Positions 40,429 to 53,775 of a stretch of DNA of 64,000 nt are shown in pieces (position 1 is the first letter of the stretch; every line of letters starts with the position of its first letter). A model generated the notes under the pieces. It saw only the letters and a list, made by a program, of their open reading frames with translations, was not told where the DNA came from and did not search any database. A program made the translations under genes and the position numbers. The DNA comes from Siphlonurus alternatus. Its lineage: Eukaryota; Arthropoda; Insecta; Ephemeroptera; Siphlonuridae. The stretch lies in assembly GCA_949825025.1 (NCBI GenBank), contig OX463779.1:34234203-34298202 (forward strand), given 5' to 3'.

Positions 40429-41880
40429 TAAATATATTTTAAAATGACGAAAAAGGGTAAATAGTAATATTATCAAAGACATCAACTGAAATAAAAATTT
40501 TGCTTTGCAAGCATTGCTGCTGCATAGAAATAATTTATAAATTCAGAATTAAAAATTAAAGTTAAAAATTAAGCTGAAACTTTCACACGTTTAACCTATT
40601 ACGTTGGCATATTCAATTTTAAGGAGTTTTGTCGGAACCGCTCGGGAGTACTTCGGCTCTTGTCGGTCAGTGATGTTTTTCGTTACAAACCACTACCAAT
40701 GACTGAGAACGTTACAAACACGATCAAAACCAAGTTAAATATGACGGCCAGTGTACTCAAACTCTTATTCTGAAGTCTATTATTACATAGTAAACATAAA
40801 ACCAATCTCTCGTTCCTTTTTATTTGTACAGATTTAACTACTATCAATACTTTATTTGTGTAAGTGGAAATGTAGATAACTTGTAATTAATGATTGACTC
40901 TCCCTTACTCGACCCTTTTTTTAAAGTAAAATTTACAAACCATTTTGTATTATTCGATAGTAAAGTAAGTGCTAATCTACCTGCAAAATATGGCAAACAA
41001 TAAATACCAAAAAACAAATGATTACATTTTAAAAAGGAAAGGCATTATATAAAGTTACTCTGATTTGTTGTATATATTTTCCTGTACCAATAGTTTACAT
41101 TTGAATTTAAAACAACTGTTCCATTAACATCAAGTCAATCAAGTGAATTCTAGCATTAATATAAAATAAAAACAACGTAACAAAATTTAACAATGTATTT
41201 TGCATGATTATAAAAGAGTGATACAATCAATAAATTAATTAATCTAATAGCTTCTTAATTATAATCAATATAGCCATGTAATTAAAGTTTAATCCAAAAT
41301 AAATTTAAACCTTTACTTGTACAATTTTGAATAAATAATGTTAATATTGTGTGGATGTATATAATCAGTGGCTTTCTGTGTTTTTGATGGTGCTTAAAAT
41401 TAAAGGGTCACGAGTGGAATTAATTAGCATTGTACGATCACAAAGCATCAAGGACGTTGCAGACAGAAACCTGAGAGTATAATGTACTTAAAGTTGTGAT
41501 GATGAGATGATCAAAGCAAGTACCTCCTCTCGATTCATAAGTAGTAACCCATAATGTAATAAACTTGAAATTAATAGTTTTAACATTATGAATAACTAAA
41601 AGATAGAAATATTTGTCATCATATTTGAACATGATTCGAAAACTTAAAAGTAAACTTTATGTTCATATAATGGAATTTATAAGTTAGAAATACCATATTG
41701 ACTTAAATTAATTACATTTTGACAAATTAATTTTTTCTTGTGCTTTGTTTAAAATATGTTTTATGTATGTATTTTACAATAAAGTTCTGATAGCAGCAAG
41801 ATAAATTTTCTAATTAATTGCGAAATTTTATTATCTCATTGAATTGCAATTTATTGTGCATGCGATATTTATGTTTTTTT

Positions 41881-42130
41881 CAGGCACTTGACGCAGAAGT
41901 TTGCGTATCCGATTCGTAATCGGATGGTCGTGAGTTCGAATCCAGGCACCCCCTAACTTTTTTATGGCGGTTGAAAGAATACAGATGCATCCGAGAAGTG
42001 ATGCATCCGCCATCAATTACTGACCATCCTGATTGAGGTTTCCATGGTTTATTCAGTCAAAAATATGTAGGTGAAGGCTGGGATGAATTGCTAGGCCATG
42101 GACGCCCCGCTTTGGAAGGGACCCACAAAA
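41881..42130 (+). mobile_element. tRNA-headed SINE, plus-strand copy
   Basis: The head is CAGGCACTTGACGCAG, then CCGATTCGTAATCGG (anticodon-like arm, loop with CGT) and GAGTTCGAATCCAGG (strong B-box). The body carries TTGAGGTTTCCATGG, GGATGAATTGCTAGG and CCATGGACGCC. It ends near GGAAGGGACCC. It is the plus-strand equivalent of 11515-11740, and the head is the best preserved tRNA-like head in the window. An A-rich segment follows. Confidence 0.78.
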
Positions 42131-45100
42131 ATGCAAAGATATAATTATATTTTTAGGCATTATAAGGATTTCAAGTTAAACTTTATATTTAGCAATATAC
42201 TGGGAGTTTAAACAGTAATTTTGATTATAATTTTTATACAACGGAGAAATTATAATTTAAAATACATAGAATTCACATTACTATCTATCTTCCGTTCTAT
42301 AAAATATAAGAATAAAAACTGTCAGTAAAACCAGTAAAAAGTAAGATTTTTTTCAACCATAAAAAGTTTCATTTATACATGAAAAATGCATTATTTGATT
42401 GGTCATAAAAAGAATCAATTTACGATTTTTATTTCCTTTTGAAAATTCTTCAATTTTCAAGTGATCTCTTCGATATAAAATAAAATATATTATAACCATT
42501 ATGAAATAAATGAAGATACTTAAAAGAAAGCATTTTTCATAAAATATTTTTAATTAAAAAAATTAAAGTAAATAATTTTCAGTTAATTAATTTAGTTCCT
42601 AACTAACTTTTTTTCTATTTTACAGAAGGCTCATCATTAAACTTCTTTATCGAAAATGAAAGGACCGTTTTTTTCTTTCAAAATAGACGCAAATATCATT
42701 ATGTTACTGTATAGTAGCACTACGAGAGAGAGAACGGTAAAGAGCCATTATTCATGAGTGAAGCCGTTTTCTCGTAATAAAGTCGTTGAGCAGCTGGTAT
42801 GAAGAAGTTAGGGCTAGGTTACGGAAATGTGATTGTGCGGAGGGAGGGAGGGATGCCCGGCGGAGCAGAGATCATCTCCTGCTTGATTATCTCCCTCTCT
42901 TCCGCTCCGCCAAGTTTGGACGTCGTCGGCACGATCACCACGTAATCTAGAGGCTCAGCAGGTAGGTCTGTGAAACTACTAATCTTTATTTCATGTAAAC
43001 ATGATAATCAAGTCTCATAAGTCTGATAATAGAATGAAAATTCTGTATTAGTTTTTCCTCAAAGTGAAATATAATACTGTATTACTGTACACCCGATTTT
43101 TAACTGAATATAATTCAATTATGCCATGTAAATTTTACACTTTAGTATAGTTTCATTATAATTACCTTTACAGATTATATGCCTTAATTTATGTAACTTT
43201 TTCATCCACAAGATAGCATTTTTAAGCCATATACGAGATCATTCTTGACGCAGCTTTAATTTTATGCTGAACCGAGAGAGGTTATTTGTCCAGCAACAGT
43301 AACAAACAGATTCAAATTGTTTTAAATGCGCATAAAATTATTAAAATTTTTAGCGCCAGCTTGTCTTTTGATTGATTTTTAAACAATATACTGTATAATT
43401 AGAATAGATTCTTCATTTATAATTAAAACATATAACAATTACAGTCAAAACAAACAGAAGATTATATGACTGTTTGTTTGGTCTATACTTTTAGTATTAT
43501 ACAAACGCGTTGCCTTCATACCTCTAGCGATCTTGCAATGAAGCTTTTTGCTTGTCTTTTTTAAGTGTCGTGTTTCTGTTAGCGGCTTATCAGACTGCAG
43601 ACAGTAGTAACTCCCTTCTACTTATTTGCCTCCTGTGCGCCCATCCGCTGCTAATTATACACAAAACTAGTACCTTCCGCCACCTCGTCTATAATGGGCC
43701 ACCCTGATGTCTTGTAAATGGTGTATATTAAGTATTCAATAAAATACCATGTTAAAACACCATTGTAACAACTGTAAATTACATGTAGATGTTATATGTC
43801 TCTTTATTACATGGAAGCCTTTAGGCTGTGTATGTATGGCAGAAATACATCCGAGTCTTACAGAGTGGTGGAAGAGAGAGAAACAAGAGATGGAAGACTG
43901 GACTTTAATATAATTTTAGTACAATATTACACCTAGAAAATTACTATAGTTATAGCATATAATCTTGGTTATATACGTTGTAATGTTCAATGTTAAATAA
44001 TAAATGTCTCATAGTTTCGCCACATTTATTATATTTATTATATTACGGGAATTAAAGTTACACAGATAATGTAAAACAATATATGTATATTTAATTATAC
44101 AGTTTTATTTATTATTATTATTATTATTTTTCAAAATAAAAATCGCAATCAATTTTTTAATCAAGAAAAATATTCAACCTATCAAATACCTAAGGATAAA
44201 AAAATTGCGCTTACTAGATATTCAGATAATTAAATGAATAAAAAAGTAGACTTGATTAACTTTGTTAATTTATACCTTTAGTAATTTAATAGTAATCAAT
44301 ATGATCATTTCCCACTTCCATTCTCTTAGCTATTACTTTCGTAATAATGAAGATAATTTATTTTCCGTTGTGAACATTGATTTTAAAATTTTACCTCTTT
44401 ACAACAGAAATCGATAGATATCGATTATTTATAAATATATATTTTTTTATTTATAAATAATAGATTTCCAATGACACATTGACACAGTGATAACCAGATG
44501 CCAAATATATTCTCAATATATTGAGAGTATAAAAAGTGAAAAAGAGGGTTGATGGGGTGTGAGAAGTTTGCAATAAGGGGTGAACATTGCATTCTGTGGC
44601 GGCGACAAGGGGGGGGGGTTGAAGGCTTGCGGCTACCCCCATAATGGCATACCGAGAGGAGACGTAAGGTGCACAACTTGTCACCACAATCTACTCCTAA
44701 CCTTTTCTTTTACCAACTTTTTACATCTCAACCTTTATCAACCTGAAACATGACTGGTAATAAATAGACATGATGTTATAATTCTGTAATTTTCAATGAA
44801 AAATATGACTTGTATCTTAACACTACACAGTAGTTCATTGGTTCTAAATCACAATTTTTGTTATATTAATATATTAATGTTCAATTTAGTGTAATTTTTA
44901 AAACTTTCTAATATTTTACAAAAAAAAAAAAAAAAAAATCACACATTTTTTTAAAAAAATTAAAACAAAAGAATTTACATAAAAGCAAAAAGGAGAGTTT
45001 TTTTTACCAGATTGTAAAAATGCATATTTTATGATACATTTATTTGCATTAATTAAAAAAATATTTATATATAAATCCTAAATTAGATTAAATTTATTCA

Positions 45101-46847
45101 CATTTACAGTTTTAATTTAATTTCAATTCATTAAATCTTTTTTCATAATAACTAAATTTCAGTTGGCATGATTTTTACCTATAGTTTTCACTATATAATA
45201 TTGAAAATAATTTATTCTCTCAAGGCTATATTTTAATTAAAATGCAACTTCCTTGTAGTTTCAAAGTTCTACATAAAATTATGCAATACACTTCATTGTT
45301 TAGTTTACAAGGGCATTCTATCTAGCACCAGTTCACATCTGTATGGTCACTAGCTACATCATAAATTTGCACTTTTATAGTCCTGTACGGGAGCAATACT
45401 GCCAATGGAATTAGAAAAAGCTTTTTGTTGCTATTTAAAAAAGAGAGAAAGAAATTAGAAGAAGGGAGGATTACAATGCATTTCAACGTTATATATCGTT
45501 GAACATTGTGTTTGCATACAAAAGAAAAATTGCAATTGTAGACTAGAAAAAACTAAAAGCGTTAATCATTTTATTCATGAGATATTAATTTAATTAAAAT
45601 AGAATTTTTAAACTTTTTATATAATTATTTGAGTGAATTAATTAGTCGTATAAAATATAATTATTTTAATATCATTGGTAGTTTAATATATATAGTTTTC
45701 TGTCGTTTGCTCCATGAACTTTAATGGATGAAATGCGTTAGTTAAACTAGCGTTCAACTTTCAGATGATTAATTTTCTTCGTGTATAATATATACTATAT
45801 TATATATAATATAATTTACTTAAAATTGTAGTATATATTATTTGGTTTCTCAAGTGTTTTCATTTTTTATCAAAATATATGATGATAGCATTTTTCATAT
45901 TAATATTTAGAAATCAGGACAATTTTTCTAAAAAAAAATTGACTGAATGCAGATTGATATTTTTATAATTAATTAATCCCTACCAAAAAAAACATAATAT
46001 CGTATAAATTACAACTTAAAAATATTTGTAATTTGAAACATTTTATACAGTATATTTAATTATTCATAGGTTTATTTAAATAATTAAATACTGCATAAAC
46101 TCTTGAACTAGAATTACTTTTCATAAGACAACAGTAGTAATTAGATTCACTAGATAACTTTGCACTTAAGCCAACGTAAACTTAAGTCTCTAACAAAAAT
46201 TTGTCAGTAAATATTTTCTCTCACAGTGGGCCGACACGCATGTCACAAATCAGGCACTTTTGTGTGCATGCATGTTAATTAATTACTGTAAATATATTAT
46301 AGAGCTGGAATATCATTTATAAATATTATTTTATCACATCTCATAAAATTTCTAATTATAAATTCGATTATAATTTGTCATAATGAAAGTATATTAAAAT
46401 TTTCTAATACTTTAAAATTGTTTATAATAAATATAAACTTTATATATGACATGTATATAATATTCAGGAATATGTCTCTATGTTGTATTATGTACAGCCA
46501 CAAGAGAAATAAATAAATAAATAATTTATTCATTAAATTTATAATAAAATTCATAATATATTTTATAATTTAGAAATAAATTAATTGTTATTTATAATCC
46601 TTACAAAAATTTAATTTAATTAAAACAACACTCACAATTATAATTATAAAATTGTACTTACTTTATAATATAAATATAATGTTCTGTTTATAAATTGTTA
46701 TATCACACACATACACAAAAAAACTTCACACACACTTTAAAAAAAATTAATTACAATTGTAATTAAGAAATACACAGTTAGGTAACACAGTGGGGAATGT
46801 GTAATAGTTTATTTATGTATATGTCAAAATGCTTGTTAAATTGTCAC
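42131..46847. other. A/T-rich stretch with several GC-richer islands
   Basis: Islands lie at 42700-42961 (annotated separately), 43500-43720 and 44560-44700 (with a G10 run). The remainder is A/T-rich without recognisable genes. Confidence 0.45.
42700..42961 (+). promoter_or_regulatory. GC-rich island with a strong 5' splice site: possible first exon
   Basis: A balanced-composition island ends GGCTCAGCAG followed by GTAGGT, a strong donor, at 42961/42962. Upstream it contains GAGGGAGGGAGGG and CCGGCGGAGCAGAG. No long open frame is present, so a non-coding first exon is the most natural reading. An imperfect dyad (TACGAGAGAGAGAACGG versus CCGTTTTCTCGTA) lies at its left edge, about 42720-42775. 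A promoter is inferred only from context. Confidence 0.25.
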
Positions 46848-47075
46848 CTGCGAGATCGCGCGCGGCGATACAAGGAAAGTTAGACGCGGTACGTCGCTCT
46901 CCGACAGAGATGCAGCACTGCGGCGCTGGTCCAGTAGTACAGCATCCCGCGCCTCAGCCGGGCTAACGGGAGAAGGAGAGAGCACGCGCAAGGCACAACC
47001 GTCCCTGGCAAAGCAAAAGCAAGCCACTTTCCAGCATAGTGGTGGTGCTCATCGTATACCACTAGCTCGAGCTTG
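46848..47075 (-). other. Candidate internal or terminal exon on the minus strand
   Basis: A GC-rich block (CpG-containing) with splice-like borders. The upstream side has a T-rich tract ending TTTTTTTCATGCAG at the acceptor (exon starts 47075), and the downstream side has CTCGCAG followed by GTGACA as donor (exon ends 46848). One frame is open from the acceptor for about 64 codons (KLELVVYDEHHHYAGKWLAF...) and ends at a TAA at about 46880. Another frame is open in its 3' part. No frame spans the whole block, so it would be a terminal coding exon or UTR. The peptide is not recognised. A CpG-rich promoter island is the alternative. Confidence 0.3.
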
Positions 47076-48322
47076 CTGCATGAAAAAAACCAAAAGCAAA
47101 AACCATATAAATATTATATACCAAAAATAATAATAACAAAATACAATTCTGATTTCTTTTCCATGTTTTTTTATTATTTTTTTACTCACCTGAATTGACA
47201 TAAAAAAAGGAACACAGAGGGGAAAAATGCTTTTCATTGATTTTTTGTTTTTCATTTTTATTTTTACTAAAAAAATTAATTTGTATATTATTTTTGGCTG
47301 CTTGTTTGAGTTGTTTTATTATTTAAATTCAAGATGTGTATACATTTTTTTTTATAAATAATTTTTATGGATTATTTTTTTTAATCAAATTCTTTTGATA
47401 TGTTCTTTGATCATAAATTAATAATAATATTTTAATCCTAATTAATAACAATGAGGCTATTCTATGGGAAAATATGTTTTCATTAACTAAAAAAAAAGTA
47501 CTCTTAGCCCTTTTTTTGTTGTTGTTGTGGCTTTGATGCTTTTTATATATTAAAAGAACTTTAATATAAAAACCATTTTCCTTAAATTCCAATAATACCA
47601 ACGTAAAAAGGAACACAATTCTAAACCATTCCAGTGAAAAGGGTTTCAGTATAACGTTTAAACTTTTTTACTATATCCATCCTCTGCAAATTAAAAAATT
47701 GACACATGAACTTTTCTAGTAGAAAAATGAAGTATGAATAGTCCTGTAGCCTTCTGAAAGAAAACATTTCAAAATATACCAAATATAATGAAAAATTTTA
47801 TCTATCAATAATATATAAACAATCAATGTTGCATTGAAATTGTCATTGTTTTTTCCTTTATATGTTAAATTTCACCTGCAACACTAGCCGAGTACTGTTA
47901 TATTCTTGAATGAAAAGAGTGTTGTGAGACTTTTGCACCAGCTTATGAGATTATTAAATTCTCTTCTGTTGGATAATATATGTACACTTATGAATACATT
48001 AGAAGAAGAATAAAAAAATATATGTCTTAACTGAAAATATACCAAAAAAAATTACTATAATATACCCTGAATTAAATAATAAAAAAAAAATCAAAATAAT
48101 CTCTGTGCTCAAAATAATTGATTGTTATGTTTCATAATTATAGAAGCATTTAGCAGTTTATAATACAGTCCTATATATTAATGAAATAAAAATATAAGTG
48201 AAACATTATTTTAATCCATAATCTAACGTAAATATTACCTAAAGAAATAAACAAGTTTGCTTCAGATGAAAATATGAAAAAAACTATATATTATATCATA
48301 ATTATTTACAAAATAATGTCAG

Positions 48323-48426
<104 letters not shown>

Positions 48427-50483
48427 CATTATTTTAAGTTAAATATTGTTGAAATAAATTCAAATAATTATACTGTAATATATTTTACTTGTAAATTTTT
48501 AATTGAAATATTACTGTAATTTAAAAATCTTGGGAAATTCATTTCTCTTAATTCACAGTAAAAAAGTAAGAACACCATTTCTGCTTATGGTAATATTATG
48601 AAAATCGTCTCAGAGACATTTTCACTTAGGTGCCATTATTGCAATCCTTGCGCAATACGAGTTGAGTCTCTCAAATACCTCTGGAGCGTTACCTGCTTAG
48701 GTATTCTACATTAGGGCCGCCGCATTACCGTGCAGGGTTACTGTTATGGGGCAACTAAAATGTTAGTACCAGCACAGTTAGTGAGAGCAAAAAAATAAAT
48801 TAATGTTTCTATGAACAATAAAAAACAACATAATATACTGTATATCTTTTATATAAATATATGTAATGTTAAAATAGTAATTTACAATAATGTGGTCTAA
48901 AATAGAATTTAAAATTGTTTCAAATTAGTTAGTTATGTTACCTATAACTCTGAATTAAAACATTTACATATTAGGAAAAAAAAAAATCAAAGAATATTGT
49001 ATATATAATATTGTGTTTGTATACTGCATATATATATATATGGTAATTTTAAGTAATAATAAGCAGAATTAAGTAAATTATTTTGTAATATATGCAACGA
49101 CTAACGTGATCAATTCTGCAAAACTAATAATTAAAATTGGAATTTATATTAGATATATATTATATTAAAATGATAGTTTGTTCCTAAATTTATTGTATTG
49201 TAGTAATTAACAATGTGCACAGCTTACATAGAAGAATAAATATAAAATAATTATGATAATTTCATATTGTTTCTCTATACAATTATTAGGCTTTAATGTA
49301 ATTAATTGTTAAATTAATTCTGTTTTTAATAGTATATAATGAGATTTAAATTTTAAAAATTGGTAAATATATGTGTTTATGGTAATTACTTAGATTGTAA
49401 ATAATAAAGTTAAAAACTCATTTGCTTGCTGATTAATTTTCAATTAAGTGCTCTGATATTGATCTAGCATTTTACACTAAAATTCAGCAATAATTGTTTA
49501 CTATATGTAGCAAAAATTACAACATTTGGTAATATGAGTGTGTTCTAATATATTTCCATACAATACTAAAAATGTTAGCAATTTCTGAAAATTGCATTAT
49601 AATTTAATTTTTTTGATTTAAATAAAGGTTATAAAAATATGTATTTTCTTCACAAACTTATTAAATTAAAATTATTTAAGACATAATATGCAGTTATAAA
49701 CAAATTAAAATTAGCTTACTAATTAATCTTGTATATCAAAGTTTAAGAATAATTAATTAACATTTAATGCTTTTAAATTTTTAATTTTTTTAATACATTT
49801 TCTCTCAAAATAAAACCCTCAATTTTGTTATTGTAATGAAAAGATTAAAAGGCATTTAAATTGTAAAAGTTAAACTTTAAAACTGTTAAGTTAATAATGA
49901 AATATTGTAAAGCGTGGAATGATATTGAGATAAATCTCTTTTGTTGTGGGTGAGAGAGAGAGAGAGAGAAAGGAAGTAAAAAAGAACCTCCCCTGAACAG
50001 TGACAATGTTAAGCTTTATAAGAATTTACGCAACACAAAAAGTTCTTCCCTCGACCTCTTCCTCCTCCTGTTACTGTACATTTAGAGACTTGCAAATGTC
50101 TCAACAATTATCTTACCCCCCCCCCCTTCTCTCTCTCTCATCTAATTCCCTCACTTGGCAAGCAGAATTTTCTCTCGTTTCCTATTTTCTCCTCCTTCTT
50201 ACGAGGTTCATCCATTTTTCCTTCTCTTTAAAAGAGCTATTACCATGGCCAGTTCAAAGTGACGTAGATTGATTAGTTTAAGCATACGACTAGAACTTCA
50301 CAGGGAAAAAAATAGAGACTTTGCATGCATATTAAAAAAAATAGTACATTATTTATTTTACTCTTTATACATAGTTAATTAATAGAGTTTATAGTGTAAG
50401 TTAGATACTGTAAGTTAGTAAGTATAGAGAGAAGCGCCGTAGTAAAGAGTTGTGGTTTTTAGTTTTAGTGTAGTGAGGAAAAC

Positions 50484-50625
<142 letters not shown>

Positions 50626-51818
50626 AAGTCAACGAGCCGCGGCTAATTATCACCGCAGTGCACAAACGAGCAGCAAGAAGACGACACAATTCCATCTTCC
50701 CCTCTTTTATTCTTTGCCTTACAAAAGAAAAAAAAATCAACTCCATTTTAACAACTGTTTGGACTAAGAAATTTAAGTACAAATTAGATCAATCAAAGTA
50801 ACTTCTCAAACGTTTAATTTAGATAGTATATCACTGCAATGACTTTAATTCAATATTTTTTAATATCCTAGTATAATATTAATAAAAAATTTATTATCCA
50901 TACATTAAACACTAATTAATTAAATAATAGTATGCTGTATAATTTTATTTCTTAGAATTGAAAGTACAAATTTAATTTCTCCCTTTTTAGTAATTAGTAT
51001 AATTGTTATGTCTTACGCATTTAAAGTAAATAATTAATACTTTAAGTAAAGAATGTTTAGCATTTTGTTTAAAGAGATGATTAAATTAATATATGTTAAT
51101 TAATATGAATAAAATAATTGTCATATATAATAATTTACCTGTAGATTTAAAAAAATAATTAAAAAGAATATTTATAGTTACAAGAAAAAACAGTTATTTT
51201 ATTTGTTTTTAAATCATGTGCACAAGATGGACTAAATGTAATATTACTATTATAATGTATTGTTTACTTGTCTTACAAAAAGGCATTAAATAATTGGAAT
51301 ATAAACAAATTTTATGCCAGTTAATAATACTAATAATTCCTTGAAAAATATTTTGTCAATAATTTCATCTATATATTTTCTTTAAAAAAAAATGTTGTAA
51401 ATTAAGATTAAATTTAAAGATATAATAATTTAATTTAAGGGTCTTGAAGAATTATTCTTTTTAATAACTTGTATCAACCAATAAGGTTATGTAAAATAAC
51501 CTTGGTTGATCTATGTAACAAAATGACCAATAAAAAAAAATAAATATTGTTAATAATAATTTAACTATATCATTATATAGCACAAAGTTATTTTTGAGAA
51601 GTTCCAAACAAACACGTGCTAAATACCATGCAACATGTATACTAAAATACTTAATCAACAATACGTTTAGACAATTCTTTTCAAAAATTATTATTATTAT
51701 TGCAATTTTATAACTTATTTGGCAAATAATCTGAATAAAAAAGAAATCTTGCAATTCTATTCGTACAAATTTGAGACATTATTCACTTATTTAAGCCATC
51801 CAATCAGAAAATCATCAT

Positions 51819-52194
51819 CAAGTGGATAGCGCGAGGTGTGGCGATTGCGTTTGACTGATCACTGAAGTCAAGCAAAGTCGAGCTTGGTTAATAGTTAAAT
51901 GGGTGGCCATTTTCGAAAAAAATCACGTTTCCCACCCAGTGTTAAATCGTTGCGCTTTTCCACAATATACGACTTTGGACCATTGCACCGCCGGTAGCGT
52001 CCATCCTCATCCATTCTGGCTGAGGTTTCCACGCTTCCCTCAGCCACAAGTAAATGCCGGGATTGCAAGAATGTATAGCAGTTTCCAATGAGCCCGCTAA
52101 GTGCTCAAGTTAGGGTTTCGGGAGGTTCGGGGTTTTAGACTTAGTGAGTAATTAGAAAGTAGAAGTACTCTATTGTGGTTTAATAAAAGAACAA
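51819..52194 (+). mobile_element. 5S-rRNA-headed SINE, second copy
   Basis: The plus-strand sister of the 14089-14516 element. Its head has TGATCACTGAAGTCAAGCA and AAATGGGTGGCCATTTTC, both 5S-derived but more decayed. The linker aligns with the other copy (CGCTTTTCCAC, GGACCATTGCACC), then the body (TTCTGGCTGAGGTTTCC, AAATGCCGGGATTGCA) and the tail (CTCAAGTTAGGGTTTCGG, AGAAGTACTCTATTG). Candidate target-site duplications AAAATC(A/T)TCAT lie at 51808-51818 and 52195-52205, 10 of 11 matching. The head has a short deletion relative to the other copy around the GGGTCTCG segment. Confidence 0.82.
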
Positions 52195-52205
52195 AAAATC
52201 TTCAT

Positions 52206-53569
52206 ACTAGCTACAAAGTCACATGACAGTAGGAAAAAAAAACTCGCGATACTTGAGTATATTGATCTTTTGATGTGCATAAAATTGCAATAAATAGGAA
52301 CTATTTGGGTCAAGTATTCTCCATATTATGTAAAATATTTAAGAATTTTCTCCTTCCTTGCTCTCAACTATAGCTAAAATCAAAAGTGTATGTAAAATAT
52401 GTTAATTTTCTTTCAGAATGTCTTCTCAGTAATGATATGTCAAATTGATCTTTAAACTTATCTGATACATTAATTAAGATATTTTTTGATAATAACAAGT
52501 GTCTTTTATGTCTGTAAAGTTTTCTATGAAATATAAGTTTGAAAACTTTAATTCTTCTTAAATTTTTGTTAAGTCAAATATAATTTAACTTTATTATTAT
52601 ATATATCATATAGAATTTAATTCGAATAATTACAAGGTTATTAAATTGCAATTTCTAGTCAGTCTATATATTAACTATTTTCAAAAATCTACACGTTACA
52701 CCAGCATATTGTATATATGGTCTGAAGGTAAGCTCGGTTTCAATGGCTTATAATGCTATATAGTATAATATAAGCACATACAAAGAAAGTCACTTTGTGA
52801 GAACATTAAAATTATTCTATTTAATCGCACACTAATGTTCATGATTTGAGTGGAAAGTTTTAATTCTCTGACGTTGGTTAAATTATTCCAATGGCCAAAG
52901 TCGTTTTGTGGCAACATTTAATTGTTACAAAAGTTTTCTTTCAAGCTTCTATAATTTTTGAATGAGATTTATGAAAAAGTAACTTTTCGTGACTTTGAAC
53001 ATCGTGTTACAAGCAACTTTAATGTACAAAAGGGAAGGGAGATTTAAGCTCGAGGGGTGTTAGTTATACCTTTGAAATGCTTATAAAACCATACAAAACT
53101 CTCGAATACAAACATTTTACGTACAATTCACTCAACTTATCCTTTTCTGGTTTTATTTAAATCAAATCAAAAATATATATACAGGTAGAGGACAAAAGGT
53201 ATGGGAAACAAAACCTGATTCAATATTATAGTATATCACGAAACAAATTTGTACCACACATTTGTTATTTATTACACAAAAGAACCGTGAGGTAAACATA
53301 GTATTTAGTGCTAATATCTGTAATTTGCTAATTTGTAAAAACATTAGAATAACACTATCAATTTACTGTTTTGATTTAAATTTCCTATTATTTTGTATAT
53401 GATGCAAGACGTTATTTTATCCTCGCAGTGTTACTGCGTCATTAAATTGTCGTATTTGGAGTTTGTGTAATAATTGTCAATAATTATTATATTTTTAACA
53501 TAAAAAAATTTAAATTTTATTTTAATTTTAAAACATTACAATTTTTAAGCGACATCAGCCTTAAAATTT
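52206..53569. other. A/T-rich stretch, nothing recognised
   Basis: No open frame, repeat or promoter signal stands out between the two SINE copies. Confidence 0.5.
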
Positions 53570-53775
53570 TTGCGTAGGCCCGTTCTAGCATTGCATTGGA
53601 TTTTTTGGGGCCATTTCAAACCGGGATAACTAAGGGTGACCATGGTGTAACAATCCATCCCAGTATTTCCATAGTTGTGAATGGGAGAACCATGGAAACT
53701 CATTGAAGATGGTCGGTAATTGATAGAGCAACTAATTCTTGAATGCATATTAAGTTGGTCTTCTTTAGCAAACAT
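53570..53775 (-). mobile_element. Headless copy of the same SINE body
   Basis: Plus-strand reading shows AACAATCCATCCCAGTATTT, GAACCATGGAAACTCATTG, GGTCGGTAATTGATAG and TTCTTTAGCAA. These match in order the tRNA-headed copy at 11515-11740. The promoter head beyond 53775 is missing, so this is a 5'-truncated minus-strand copy. Confidence 0.65.

Larger units (their letters stand above)
37944..41880. other. A/T-rich stretch with two microsatellites and small islands
   Basis: Contains the CT and compound GA tracts, the open frame at 39222-39360, and balanced patches at 40090-40210 and 40610-40760. No gene assigned. Confidence 0.45.
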
